A stretch of 64,000 nucleotides of DNA from Gammaproteobacteria bacterium (GCA_028293805.1 JAQGOC010000363.1:61308-125307), one strand, 5' to 3'. Numbered from the stretch's first letter, positions 1-9,587 are shown. Numbers and translations are program-made. Notes: a model not told the origin generated them from the letters alone.

Positions 1-420
1 GCCGACCAGGAGTATTTCAATGCGAAGGTCGCGCCCCTGGTCGATGACTCGCTGGTTGAATTTGTCGGGGAGATCAGCGAATTTGAGAAGACCCGTTTTC
101 TGGGAGACGCGCTTGCGCTGCTGTTCCCCATCGACTGGCCCGAGCCCTTCGGGCTCGCGATGATCGAAGCCATGGCCTGCGGTACTCCGGTCATCGCATT
201 CCGCTGCGGATCCGTGCCTGAGGTCATAGACGAGGGCGTGACCGGCTTCATGGTCGATGACTTGGACACGGCCGTAACCTGTGTCGAGCGCGTTGCCAAG
301 CTCAGCCGCACGCGCTGCCGCGAGATGTTTGAAAAGCGCTTTCATGTCGCACGCATGTCGAAGGAATACTGCGCCGCTTATCAATCAGCGAGACAACAGC
401 CTTGTCGCCTCAGGGCGTGA
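1..420 (+). CDS. Glycosyltransferase family 4/1, C-terminal part (5' truncated by window edge)
   Basis: Frame open from base 1; PEPFGLAMIEAMACGTPVIAFRCGSVPEVIDEGVTGF is the GT-B donor-site signature. Confidence 0.9.
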   Translation, partial: ADQEYFNAKVAPLVDDSLVEFVGEISEFEKTRFLGDALALLFPIDWPEPFGLAMIEAMACGTPVIAFRCGSVPEVIDEGVTGFMVDDLDTAVTCVERVAKLSRTRCREMFEKRFHVARMSKEYCAAYQSARQQPCRLRA

Positions 421-2591
421 CCGAAAGCGTAGAGCGCTACTACATCCCGGCTCCGGAAGTCCCGGTTCCGGAGCGGCTGCGCGTCCTGAAGCACGATGAG
501 ACCTTCGGCCTGTTCAATGACTTTGGCGACATCGACGCCCATGCCCGGCACGAGGAAGGACTTTATCACCGTGGCACGCGCTTCCTGTCGCAGCTGACGC
601 TGAAGCTCCTGGGCGCCCGCCCGCTCCTGCTGAGCTCGGCCGTACACCGGGACAATCTGCTGATGTCTGCCGACCTCACCAACCCGGACGTGTATTTCGA
701 TGGCCGGGTGATCCTGCCACGCGGCAGCCTGCACGTGTATCGCTCCAAGCTGATCTGGCGCGATACCTGTCACGAGCGCATCCACGTTCGCAACTTCATC
801 AACGAGCCGCTCGAGATTACGCTTGCGATCGGATTTTCCGCGGACTACGCCGACATCTTCGAAATTCGCGGGCAGCAGCGACCGCGGCGGGGCCGTCTGC
901 TCGAGCCGCGCACCGGCGCCAACTTCGTCACGCTTGGATACGAAGGACTGGACCGCGTGAACCGCCGCACGCACCTGGAATGCAAACCGGAGCCGTATGC
1001 GGTCAGCGAATCAGGGATCCAACTGCAGCTGCGGATGGACGCCCACAGCGAGCAGGTGTTCTCGCTGGATATCTATTGTGAAGCCGCCTCTGCAGGCGCG
1101 CAGAAGGCGGCCCGGAGGCCGCGCCTTTCCCAACCCGCCGCTCTTCAGGAAGCGGAGAAAGCTCATGCGGAACAAGACCCACTGCGATGCGTGATCGACA
1201 CATCGAACGAACAGTTGAATGCGTGGCTTACTCGTTCGACGGCGGATCTGGGCATGCTGCTCACCTCCACACCCGCCGGCTTGTATCCTTACGCGGGCGT
1301 GCCGTGGTTCGACACGACATTCGGCCGTGACGGCATCATTACCGCCCTGGAGTGCCTTTGGCTCTCCCCGAATATCGCTCGCGGCGTGCTGACGTTCCTG
1401 GCGCAAACCCAGGCCAAGATACGCGACCCCAATCGTGACGCCGAGCCGGGCAAAATCCTGCATGAGGCGCGCAGCGGCGAAATGGCCGCCCTGGGCGAGG
1501 TTCCCTTCGGCTGCTACTACGGGAGCGTCGACTCGACGCCGTTGTTCGTGATGCTGGCGGGGGCCTATTACCGTCGGACCGGCGATAAGGCTTTCGTGGA
1601 GTCGCTGTGGCCGAACGTACTGGCTGCGATCGAGTGGCTCGAACGCTATGGCGATGCGGATCGGGATGGATTCATCGAATATCAGCGGTACTCCGCCGGC
1701 GGACTCATTCAGCAGGGCTGGAAAGACTCGCATGACTCCGTGTTCCACGCCGACGGCCGACTCGCGGAGGGGCCCATAGCCCTCTGCGAAGTTCAGGGCT
1801 ATGCCTTTGCGGCGTTCGTGACTGCGGCCGAGCTGGCGGATGTCATGGGGCAGGCGGACCGCAGACGCACGTTGCTCGAGGCGGCACGCACGTTGCAAGA
1901 GCGCTTCCACGAGCGCTTCTGGTGCGCGGATATCGCGATGTATGCGCTTGCGCTCGACGGCAACAAGGAACCCTGCCGCGTACGCAGCTCGAACGCAGGC
2001 CATTGCCTGTTCGCGGACATCGCTCGGGCCGATCACGCCGACGCCATCGTCAAGGCTTTGCATGACGATGTCTTTTTCTCGGGCTGGGGGGTTCGCACCC
2101 TGGCCGATATCGAGGTGCGTTATAACCCCATGTCCTATCACAACGGCTCCATCTGGCCGCATGACAATGCGCTCATCGCCGCGGGCCTGAACTCCCGCCA
2201 GGACAAGACTCTGGCGACGCGCATCATGAGATCGCAGCTAGAGGCTTCGACGTATTTCGACTCGAGCCGCCTGCCGGAGCTGTTCTGCGGATTCCGCCGG
2301 CGTGGCGCCAAGCCCCCGACGAGCTATCCCGTTGCGTGCTCACCCCAAGCCTGGGCCGCCGGATCGGTGTTCATGCTCCTGCAGTCCTGTCTCGGGGTGA
2401 GCATCGATGCCGACCGGAATCGCATCGTAGTCAAGCATCCTCGCCTGCCCGACGGGCTGGACCGCTTGTCGATTCGCAACCTGCAGATCGGCCGCGCCAC
2501 CGCCGACCTCGTGCTACAGCGGTACGCGGGTACGGTGGGCATGAACGTCGAAAGGCCCAAGGGGAACGTGGAGGTGTTGCTCGTGAATTGA
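417..2591 (+). CDS. Amylo-alpha-1,6-glucosidase / glycogen debranching enzyme family protein
   Basis: 729-aa ORF; GLFNDFGDI, YAGVPWFDTTFGRDGIITALECLW and NPMSYHNGSIWPHDNALIAAG motifs; GTG start at 417 gives a GTGA overlap with the upstream stop. Confidence 0.9.
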   Translation: MTESVERYYIPAPEVPVPERLRVLKHDETFGLFNDFGDIDAHARHEEGLYHRGTRFLSQLTLKLLGARPLLLSSAVHRDNLLMSADLTNPDVYFDGRVILPRGSLHVYRSKLIWRDTCHERIHVRNFINEPLEITLAIGFSADYADIFEIRGQQRPRRGRLLEPRTGANFVTLGYEGLDRVNRRTHLECKPEPYAVSESGIQLQLRMDAHSEQVFSLDIYCEAASAGAQKAARRPRLSQPAALQEAEKAHAEQDPLRCVIDTSNEQLNAWLTRSTADLGMLLTSTPAGLYPYAGVPWFDTTFGRDGIITALECLWLSPNIARGVLTFLAQTQAKIRDPNRDAEPGKILHEARSGEMAALGEVPFGCYYGSVDSTPLFVMLAGAYYRRTGDKAFVESLWPNVLAAIEWLERYGDADRDGFIEYQRYSAGGLIQQGWKDSHDSVFHADGRLAEGPIALCEVQGYAFAAFVTAAELADVMGQADRRRTLLEAARTLQERFHERFWCADIAMYALALDGNKEPCRVRSSNAGHCLFADIARADHADAIVKALHDDVFFSGWGVRTLADIEVRYNPMSYHNGSIWPHDNALIAAGLNSRQDKTLATRIMRSQLEASTYFDSSRLPELFCGFRRRGAKPPTSYPVACSPQAWAAGSVFMLLQSCLGVSIDADRNRIVVKHPRLPDGLDRLSIRNLQIGRATADLVLQRYAGTVGMNVERPKGNVEVLLVN

Positions 2592-2601
2592 CGGGCGTCA
2601 A
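2588..2601. promoter_or_regulatory. Candidate Crp/Fnr-FixK-type box TTGACGGGCGTCAA
   Basis: Perfect palindrome TTGAC-N4-GTCAA; TACGAT at 2624-2629 fits a -10 element placing the box at -41.5; HdeD-like ATG at 2671. Confidence 0.6.
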
Positions 2602-2670
2602 GGACTGGGCGGGAGGGGCTATTTACGATCTGTCGTCACCAATAGGAGCGCGGCAACACAGGAGCGCGGC

Positions 2671-3255
2671 ATGGCGACTATCACTGATACCGGAAATTTG
2701 GGTACGACGACACTCGGACATCGCCGGGGGTGGTTGCTGGCGCTGGGCATCGTGCAGATCATTGCCGGAGGCATTGCCATTGCGGTCCCCGCCATCGCCT
2801 CCATTGCAGCCGTAGGCATCTTTGGCGCGCTGCTGCTCATGACGGGAATCCTGCAGCTCGTTCACGCATTCAAGGTACGGACTTGGCCGCGCTCGGCCTG
2901 GTACGGGCTCGGCGGGGTGCTCTATACGCTCGCGGGACTTTTCGTGGTGCTCTATCCCATTAGCGGCGCCTTGACGCTGGCGGTGCTGATCGCAGTCCTG
3001 TTCATCGCCGACGGTACCCTGCGCATCGTGTTCGGGATGACGGTCCGGCCCGTTGACGGCTCGGGATGGCTCATCGCCGCCGGTATCGCCAGCATCGTTG
3101 TGGGAGTCGTTCTATTGCTGGGGTGGCCCGCCACCGCGCTTTGGGCTACGGGTCTGTTACTCGGCATCAATCTGATCTTTACCGGTGTGACGAACACAAC
3201 TCTCGCGATCGCCTCCAGAACGAACGCACCCGCGGCCGCCTCTCGGGGCGTCTGA
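2671..3255 (+). CDS. HdeD family (DUF308) membrane protein
   Basis: ~190 aa, six hydrophobic segments, GWLLALGIVQIIAGGIAIAVP and SAWYGLGGVLYTLAGLFVVLYP repeats. Confidence 0.85.
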   Translation: MATITDTGNLGTTTLGHRRGWLLALGIVQIIAGGIAIAVPAIASIAAVGIFGALLLMTGILQLVHAFKVRTWPRSAWYGLGGVLYTLAGLFVVLYPISGALTLAVLIAVLFIADGTLRIVFGMTVRPVDGSGWLIAAGIASIVVGVVLLLGWPATALWATGLLLGINLIFTGVTNTTLAIASRTNAPAAASRGV

Positions 3256-3267
3256 GCCGTCTGGGCG

Positions 3268-3300
3268 CCCACCCGGGTGGGCCATCCGTAGGGGTGGCCC
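3268..3300. terminator. Overlapping hairpins between convergent genes (possible terminator)
   Basis: CCCACCCGGGTGGG (3268-3281) followed by GGGCCA-N10-TGGCCC (3279-3300) just after the HdeD stop. Confidence 0.4.
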
Positions 3301-3436
3301 ATTCGAAAGGCTGCCATCGGCGGAGTTCGGCACAGTCATCTAGCGGGGCTCGGCGCCGATATTCGCCCGCGATCTCCCGCGCGGCGACTGTCCGCCGAGC
3401 CTGCACGTCAGGGCCGCAAAGCCTTCACAATAGCCT

Positions 3437-4624
3437 TCACATCAGGGCAGCAAAGGAATTGCGCGTCTTCGCAACACACCCCTCGATGCGCTCCGGCCCG
3501 CACGCGGCCGGCAGACGCACCACGAACTCGCTGCCGCGTCCCGGCCCTTCACTGAAGGCGTTGAGCGTCCCGCCGTGCAACTCGATCAAATGCCGGGCAA
3601 GCGTGAGTCCGAGCCCCAGACCGCCTTTTGCTGCGCCGGCACCGCGCTCGGCCTGCACGTATGCATCGAACACACGCGGCAACATCTCACGCGCGATGCC
3701 GATGCCCGTGTCGCGCACTTTGACCAGGACCCAAGCGGATTCCCGCTCGACCAGAACGCAGATCCGGCCGCTGTCGTCGGTGAATTTCGCGGCGTTGATC
3801 AACAGATTCGCAAATACCTGCGTCAATCTCCCCGCGTCGCCGTCTACGACCGTCGTGTCGGGAGGTGTTACGACCGTCAGCTGATGCCCACGCGATGCGA
3901 TCATCGGCTGGGCAGCCTCGATGGCGGCCGCAAGCGTCGCTTCGAGATCGATCGCCGCGCGACTGAGCGGGATCTGGGCGTTCTGCGCGCGGGCGAGATC
4001 GAACAGATCGTCGACGAGGCGCACGAGCTGCGCAACCTGGCGCGCCATCGTCGCGCACGATTTGTTGACGATCGCCGGCTCGTCCATATGGTGCCGCAGT
4101 AGTTTCAACGCACTTGAAATCGGTGCCAGCGGGCCGCGCATCTCGTGCGCGGCCAGCGCCAGAAACTTGTCCTTGCGCTCGATGCAGCGGCGCAACTGTA
4201 CGATGACGCGCTCGTTCTCGTCCGCGTCGGTTGCGATGATGAGCCATTCGCCGGTTCTGCCACTGCCGTTGAGAATGGGGTTGCCCCATTCGAGCTGCCG
4301 CACGTAGTTGGATTCGGGCGTGAAGCGCACGCGACGCTCCAATGCATACGGCTCACCGGCCGCGACAGCATGCTCCCACGTGTGCCTCCAGAGGGACCGG
4401 TCTGCGGGGTGCAGCGCCGGCAGATAGCTCTCCAGGAAGCGGGCCCCCTCACCGATCGCAGTAAACGCATACCAGGCCGAATTGCCGTAGGTGAGCCGTC
4501 CGGCCGCATCCACGCCCCAGATGAGCTGCGAAAGGGAATTGGCCAGCCAATGAAATTGTGTCTCGGTAGCGCGCACAGCAATCGTTCCTCCCGTCTGTAA
4601 AGCCTCAGATGCGTGAATTCTCAA
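3437..4624 (-). CDS. PAS-domain sensor histidine kinase
   Basis: PAS-like N-terminus, H-box ALAAHEMRGPLAPI, N box VFANLLINAAKF, G boxes DTGIGIA and GLGLGLTLARHLIELHGG. Confidence 0.9.
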   Translation of the reverse strand: MRIHASEALQTGGTIAVRATETQFHWLANSLSQLIWGVDAAGRLTYGNSAWYAFTAIGEGARFLESYLPALHPADRSLWRHTWEHAVAAGEPYALERRVRFTPESNYVRQLEWGNPILNGSGRTGEWLIIATDADENERVIVQLRRCIERKDKFLALAAHEMRGPLAPISSALKLLRHHMDEPAIVNKSCATMARQVAQLVRLVDDLFDLARAQNAQIPLSRAAIDLEATLAAAIEAAQPMIASRGHQLTVVTPPDTTVVDGDAGRLTQVFANLLINAAKFTDDSGRICVLVERESAWVLVKVRDTGIGIAREMLPRVFDAYVQAERGAGAAKGGLGLGLTLARHLIELHGGTLNAFSEGPGRGSEFVVRLPAACGPERIEGCVAKTRNSFAALM

Positions 4625-5274
4625 TAACTGACGGTGATACGGTTGTCGACTTTGGTGACGCCGGGAGCCAGCCAGGCAACCCGCTGCGCCTCCTCGCGCT
4701 CCGCCCAGGAACGGACGGTCCCTCGCAGCACCACTTCACTGCCGTTGGCATCGACGTCGATGCGATTCGCGTCGAGTTGAGCGCTGCGCCGCAACGCATT
4801 CTGGATCTTTGCCTTGACCTCGGTCGGACTCACCCGCGGCGCGATTCCGATGAGATTGCTCACGCCCAGCACGCCCTTGACGTGCCGAGCCGTACTCTCA
4901 GCCTTCACACGCTGATAATTCCATTCCACCTCGCCCTCGAGGGTCACCCAGCCATTCTTGACGACGCTCTTGATCTCCTCATATGAATATGGCAATTCCA
5001 ACATGAGCTGCGCGACCAGGTCGCGCGCGATCTCCGGATCCGGTCTCGCATCGGTGGAAGGCAGGCGCACTTCGATGTCATTCGCCACCGCCATCACGCC
5101 GGCAACACGTTTCGCGTCCGCCTCGGCCTGCAGCTTCTGTCCGTAACTGTGCACGAATCCGCTCAGTGTCACGACGCCATTCTTCACGGAAACGCCGATA
5201 TCGGTCGCATCCACGTCGGCGTCGTACTTGAGTTCATCTTCCACGTCGCGCTTTACGTCGCCGTCATTCCGCAT
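4621..5274 (-). CDS. BON-domain protein (three BON repeats, OsmY-like)
   Basis: Three repeats ending GVVTLSGFVHSYGQK, GWVTLEGEVEWNYQR and SEVVLRGTVRSWAER; overlaps the kinase start. Confidence 0.88.
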   Translation of the reverse strand: MRNDGDVKRDVEDELKYDADVDATDIGVSVKNGVVTLSGFVHSYGQKLQAEADAKRVAGVMAVANDIEVRLPSTDARPDPEIARDLVAQLMLELPYSYEEIKSVVKNGWVTLEGEVEWNYQRVKAESTARHVKGVLGVSNLIGIAPRVSPTEVKAKIQNALRRSAQLDANRIDVDANGSEVVLRGTVRSWAEREEAQRVAWLAPGVTKVDNRITVSY

Positions 5275-5302
5275 GTTCAGTCGCTCCCCGTTCTAACGAA
5301 AC

Positions 5303-6169
5303 TCAACAGTCGTGCGAGCGGCAGCCGTCAGCATTGACCGGAGTCAATTCTCCGGCCGTTTTAGCGCATACCGGCCCCGATCGCGTGAGCCTCGCGGAGC
5401 GGTCGGCCGGAAGCTGGCCCGCGTGGCGGACGCATCCGCCCGGTGTCCTGGTTGGATGTGCTGCCGGCTCAGGCAGCCTGTCGGCGACTTCTTCCAAGGC
5501 GCTGCGATCGCAGATGCGCACCTGCCGGACGGCAGCGAATGCGATCATATGACGAGCGCGCAGTTCCGTGAGAGTCCGGCTCACGGTCTCCACCGCCATG
5601 GCGAGGTAGTCTGCGATGTCATATCGCGACATGGGCAGGAACACCGTCTGAGTCGGTTCAATGTGGCTGCGGTCTGCCATCTCCAACAGGAACGTACTGA
5701 CTTTCTCGAGCGCGCTAGTGCGTCCGAGAGTGACCATGCGCCGCTGCAGACGGGAAATCGACTCGAACGCCACCTCCCGGATATTTCGTGCGATCTGCGG
5801 ATCGGCATCGGCCAGCTGTTCGGCGCCGCGACGCGGATAGCGGGCTATGAGAGTCGCCGGCACGATCGCCTCGACGCAAAAACGGCGGCCGCCGGAGAGC
5901 CCGAATCCGAACAGGTCACCGGGCATGGCGAAGTCCACGATGTGCCGGCGCCCGTCTCCGGTCAGCGCACTCATGCGCGCGGCCCCCTGCATGATCCTGA
6001 ACCAGTGTTCGTTCGGATCGTTGAAGCGGTAGATCGACTCGCCGACGCCGTGGCGGGCGACGGTCGCCAGGCCCTCCAGGGCTCCGAGTGAGTTGTGTCG
6101 TTGAAGCTCGCGAATCGACGCTGACGGGGGAATGTCCACACGATCCTCGGTGTTCTTGCGTGAGCGCAT
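5303..6169 (-). CDS. Crp/Fnr family transcriptional regulator (FixK/Dnr-like, no N-terminal Fe-S cysteine cluster)
   Basis: cNMP-binding fold and HTH SRYDIADYLAMAVETVSRTLTELRARHMI; E-x-x-S-R of the FNR recognition helix present. Confidence 0.88.
   Translation of the reverse strand: MRSRKNTEDRVDIPPSASIRELQRHNSLGALEGLATVARHGVGESIYRFNDPNEHWFRIMQGAARMSALTGDGRRHIVDFAMPGDLFGFGLSGGRRFCVEAIVPATLIARYPRRGAEQLADADPQIARNIREVAFESISRLQRRMVTLGRTSALEKVSTFLLEMADRSHIEPTQTVFLPMSRYDIADYLAMAVETVSRTLTELRARHMIAFAAVRQVRICDRSALEEVADRLPEPAAHPTRTPGGCVRHAGQLPADRSARLTRSGPVCAKTAGELTPVNADGCRSHDC
5334..5347. promoter_or_regulatory. Candidate Crp/Fnr-FixK-type box TTGACCGGAGTCAA
   Basis: Perfect TTGAC-N4-GTCAA; lies in the 3' end of the regulator ORF, centre ~66 bp upstream of the BON gene start. 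Confidence 0.55.
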
Positions 6170-6263
6170 CGCGATGGGCGCACACTATGGGGAGACCCAT
6201 ACGCGAGCCAGTACACCTTGGTTTAACGGGGGCACCCTTTCCGGTGTTCCTCGCCGACTCGCC

Positions 6264-6659
6264 TCAGGCCTGTCGCCAGGCAGAAAACACCGTCCCCACC
6301 AGCCGCGAGAGCTCCTCGGCATCGTATGGCTTGCGCAGCACCGCCACCGCACCGGCCTGCAACAGCTGTGTTTGTAGTTGTCCGGCGGTGTCTTGTTCGG
6401 CGGTGGCAAAGATAGCCGGAATGGCCAGGCCCCGCACACGCAGACCGCGCTGCAGCTCCAGGCCGCTCATGCCCGGAAGCCGCATATCGAGAACCAGACA
6501 GCCTGCCTTGCAGCCGTCCCTCGAGCTCAGGAACTGCTCCGCGCTCGCGAAGCCGCGCGTCCGCAAGCCGTGCGAGTTGAGCAGGTCCTGGGTCGCCGCG
6601 CGCATCGCGGTGTCGTCGTCTACGACCGCAACGAAAAACTGTCGCTTCCGCCTGGCCAT
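6264..6659 (-). CDS. Stand-alone response regulator receiver protein
   Basis: FVAVVDDDTAMR, CLVLDMRLPGMSG and AVLRKPYDAEEL receiver signatures; no output domain. Confidence 0.88.
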   Translation of the reverse strand: MARRKRQFFVAVVDDDTAMRAATQDLLNSHGLRTRGFASAEQFLSSRDGCKAGCLVLDMRLPGMSGLELQRGLRVRGLAIPAIFATAEQDTAGQLQTQLLQAGAVAVLRKPYDAEELSRLVGTVFSAWRQA

Positions 6660-6757
6660 CGCTCGAGAGGGTCCGCTCCCGCATCACGCGGACACCGTTA
6701 TCCGCAAGCGTAGGATCGGCCGAAACGGCCCGTGGTTGCTTTGATCGACGCCACGGT

Positions 6758-7366
6758 TTAGCCGAGTCGCTCGATCATCTGCACGAGTTCGGCGACGCTG
6801 GAGGCCCCCATCCGGTCCATGATGCGGCGGCGATGGACCTTGATCGTGTTCTCGCTAAGCTCGAGCTCGGCGGCAATCTGCTTGTTGAGCTTGCCTTCCA
6901 CGATCCGCGTCATGATCTGATGCTGCCGTGCAGTAAGCCGCGCATGCCGGGTGCGTATTCCGGTGACCTCGGAACGCCGCGCCTTTGCCGCCTCATCCCG
7001 GTAAAGCGCCTGCCGGATGGCATCCAGCAGATCTTCGTCGCGAAAGGGTTTGGGGAGAAACTCGATCGCCCCTGCTTTCATGGCCTCCACGGCCATCGGG
7101 ATGTCGCCATGCGCGGAGATGAAGATAATAGGGATCTGCTGCTCCGCACGAGCCAGCTTGCGCTGCAGGTCGAGACCACTCAGGCCGGGCATGCGCACGT
7201 CGAGGACCAGACATGAGGGGTTTTCACTCCTGCGGCGCCGCAAAAACTCCCCCGACGAGGCGAAACACTCCACACGCAGGGCCACGGAGCCGATCAGGCT
7301 CGCCAGGGCCTCCCGGACTGAAGCGTCGTCATCGACGACGAACACGATGGGTTCCCCCGGCTTCAC
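6758..7366 (-). CDS. FixJ/LuxR-type response regulator
   Basis: FVVDDDASVREAL, LDVRMPGLSG, FLPKPF receiver; HTH LTARQHQIMTRIVEGKLNKQIAAELELSENTIKVHRRRIMDRM. Confidence 0.92.
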   Translation of the reverse strand: MKPGEPIVFVVDDDASVREALASLIGSVALRVECFASSGEFLRRRRSENPSCLVLDVRMPGLSGLDLQRKLARAEQQIPIIFISAHGDIPMAVEAMKAGAIEFLPKPFRDEDLLDAIRQALYRDEAAKARRSEVTGIRTRHARLTARQHQIMTRIVEGKLNKQIAAELELSENTIKVHRRRIMDRMGASSVAELVQMIERLG

Positions 7367-9390
7367 TTGGTAGCGGCTCCGGCAAGTGGCAATCTGAACT
7401 GAAATGTGGCCCCTGGTGCGGTGTTACGCATGGCCCACAGCCGCCCGCCATGGGCCTCCACGATGGAGCGGCTGAGCGCGAGGCCGATTCCCATCCCCTG
7501 CGGCTTGCTGGAATAGAAGGGCTCAAAGACACGCTCCAGCACACGGTCATCGAGGCCGATGCCGCGATCTTCCACACAGACCGCGACGCCCGTTCTGTCC
7601 GATGCCGTGGTGATGGCAAGCGCCCGAGGGCGCGTGTTGACGGAGCTCATCGCTTCGACCGCGTTCATGACGAGGTTGAGCAGCACCTGCTGTAGCTGCA
7701 CTTGGTCGCCCAGGATCGGTGGCAGAGGCTCGGCGAGGTCCGTCCGCACCACGACGTCGTTTCGGCGCAGCTCCGTTTTCAGGAGCACGATCACCTCGCG
7801 GACCACTGAGTTCAAGCTCAAGGGATTGCGCCGCGCATCTGACTTCCTGACGAGGGCTCGAATGCGCTCGATTATCTCGCTCGCCCGGTTGCCGTCCTTG
7901 ACGATGCGCGTAAGCGCCTGTTGAGCCCGGCCGATTTGCGGCTCCTCCCACGCTAGCCAGCGCAGGGCCGCATTGGCATTGGCAACGAGAGCCGCGAGAG
8001 GCTGATTCACCTCGTGCGCGATGGAAGCCATCAGTTGGCCCAGCGTCACAGCGCGAGTGGCCCGGGCCAGCTCTGCCTGCATGCTGCCTACAGACTCCTC
8101 GCCGTGCTTGCGTTCCGTGACATCCGCGGCCGTGCCGACGTATTCAGTGAGCTCCCCTGGCCTGCCGAAAACCGGGTAAGCGCAACTGTGAACGTGCTTG
8201 ATCACTCCATCGGGACGGCCGATGCGGTATTCACTGTCGAAGTCGTGCCCGGCATGCACCGCTTGGTGAAACTCCTGCTCGACGCGAGCTCGATCCTGCG
8301 GATGAATCCTCTGAAAAAACAGCTGCGGGGAGACATCGGTACGGGTGGGATCCAGGCCGAAGATTCTGAAATGCTCCCGGGACCAGAACAACTCTCCGGA
8401 TGAGCAGTCCCAGGCCCAGGTGCCCGTCCGGTTGAGCTGCTGACCCAGGGTGAGGTAGTCCACATAGCGCCGCAGTTGTCGCTCTTCCCGCTCGTGCTCC
8501 CGCAGCTCGTCAGCAAGCGCCCGAATCACGTGCTTGCAGGCCTTTACACTGCGCAACAATGGGCTCAGGCGCCGGTTTGGCTTCTGCGCCAGCTCCCCGG
8601 CCGCGGGCCGCGGTACTCCTTCGCGGCGCCAGAGCTCTCCCAGGCTGGCAAGCATTCGATGCACCTCGCGATCAGCCTTGTCGGGCGCGGCGTATTCCTC
8701 GGGTGGGACATGAAAGGTGTTTTTTCCGATCCCGCCCCGGTGAGCGACGATCGCATGAGCCAGGAAGGCGTCCCGAACGAACTCCCCCGACTGCACCGAG
8801 CGATTGTACAAACAGAGGATCGTTACGCCGTTTTTCGCCAGCGCCGGTGTCAAGTGGTTCTCGTAGTCGATCCAATGCGCGAGTACCGCCGCGTCACCGA
8901 GAGCTCGATCGACTTGAATGATGCCGCACAGGCCCGTGAACCCTTCAGCTATTGCCCGTCGGGCGGACTTGCGCCAGAAGTCGAGCGCGCGCTGTGGAAG
9001 AAAACCTTCGCGCGTGAAATACGCGCGCTCGATGGTCGTGAGATCGACAGCTTGGGCTTTCACAGCACGGTCGATCTGCGGGCTTGCGGCACGCAGCGTT
9101 GCGCGAAACGATTTCTCCGCGCCGGCCGAGACCACGCACAGACACTTTTCGCCCCGCGCGATTCCGACTTCCAGGAATGTCTCGAGGATGTCCGGGCATC
9201 CCTGTCGGGCTTCGTAAAGAGAGCACACATGCCCTCCTCCGCCGAGCGCCTCCAGCGCAAAGCGCAACGGCGTCGAGGCCGTCGCAACTGTTTCCGGCGG
9301 TTTTCGAGCAGCCCCCGCAGTCCGCTTTCGTATACGCATGGGCGTACCGCCGCCCGATTTGGCTGGACCATGAAAGGTCTGTTGCGGCAT
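7363..9390 (-). CDS. MEDS-domain, PAS-domain sensor histidine kinase
   Basis: N-terminal MEDS-like region GGGGHVCSLYEARQGCPDILETFLEVGIARGEKCLCVVS; PAS/PAC; H box SIAHEVNQPLAALVANANAAL; HATPase. ORF extends to 9435; starts at 9390 or 9340 plausible. Confidence 0.88.
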   Translation of the reverse strand: MPQQTFHGPAKSGGGTPMRIRKRTAGAARKPPETVATASTPLRFALEALGGGGHVCSLYEARQGCPDILETFLEVGIARGEKCLCVVSAGAEKSFRATLRAASPQIDRAVKAQAVDLTTIERAYFTREGFLPQRALDFWRKSARRAIAEGFTGLCGIIQVDRALGDAAVLAHWIDYENHLTPALAKNGVTILCLYNRSVQSGEFVRDAFLAHAIVAHRGGIGKNTFHVPPEEYAAPDKADREVHRMLASLGELWRREGVPRPAAGELAQKPNRRLSPLLRSVKACKHVIRALADELREHEREERQLRRYVDYLTLGQQLNRTGTWAWDCSSGELFWSREHFRIFGLDPTRTDVSPQLFFQRIHPQDRARVEQEFHQAVHAGHDFDSEYRIGRPDGVIKHVHSCAYPVFGRPGELTEYVGTAADVTERKHGEESVGSMQAELARATRAVTLGQLMASIAHEVNQPLAALVANANAALRWLAWEEPQIGRAQQALTRIVKDGNRASEIIERIRALVRKSDARRNPLSLNSVVREVIVLLKTELRRNDVVVRTDLAEPLPPILGDQVQLQQVLLNLVMNAVEAMSSVNTRPRALAITTASDRTGVAVCVEDRGIGLDDRVLERVFEPFYSSKPQGMGIGLALSRSIVEAHGGRLWAMRNTAPGATFQFRLPLAGAATK

Positions 9391-9573
9391 GCAGGAGCTG
9401 TCCTCTGGCAGCGCAGAGGCTGCACACCAAAGCAAACACGTCGCACTGGCTCGCGCCCGTACGACGTGCTGAGCTTATACCGTTATGCTACGAAACGCAG
9501 CGAGCAAGTTGCACTAATTGTACCTGCTCACGCCAACTCATGCCTCTGATCCCTTGTAGCACGCTCGGGAGAT

Positions 9574-9587
9574 TTGACTGAGGTCAA
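9574..9587. promoter_or_regulatory. Candidate Crp/Fnr-FixK-type box TTGACTGAGGTCAA
   Basis: Perfect TTGAC-N4-GTCAA in the intergenic region beyond the MEDS kinase 5' end. Confidence 0.5.

Noticed and set aside
1011-2162. 383-aa minus-strand ORF antisense to the glycogen debranching gene
   Set aside because: High-GC shadow ORF; the plus frame has clear family motifs and the antisense product is Arg/Gly/Ala-biased with no recognisable domain
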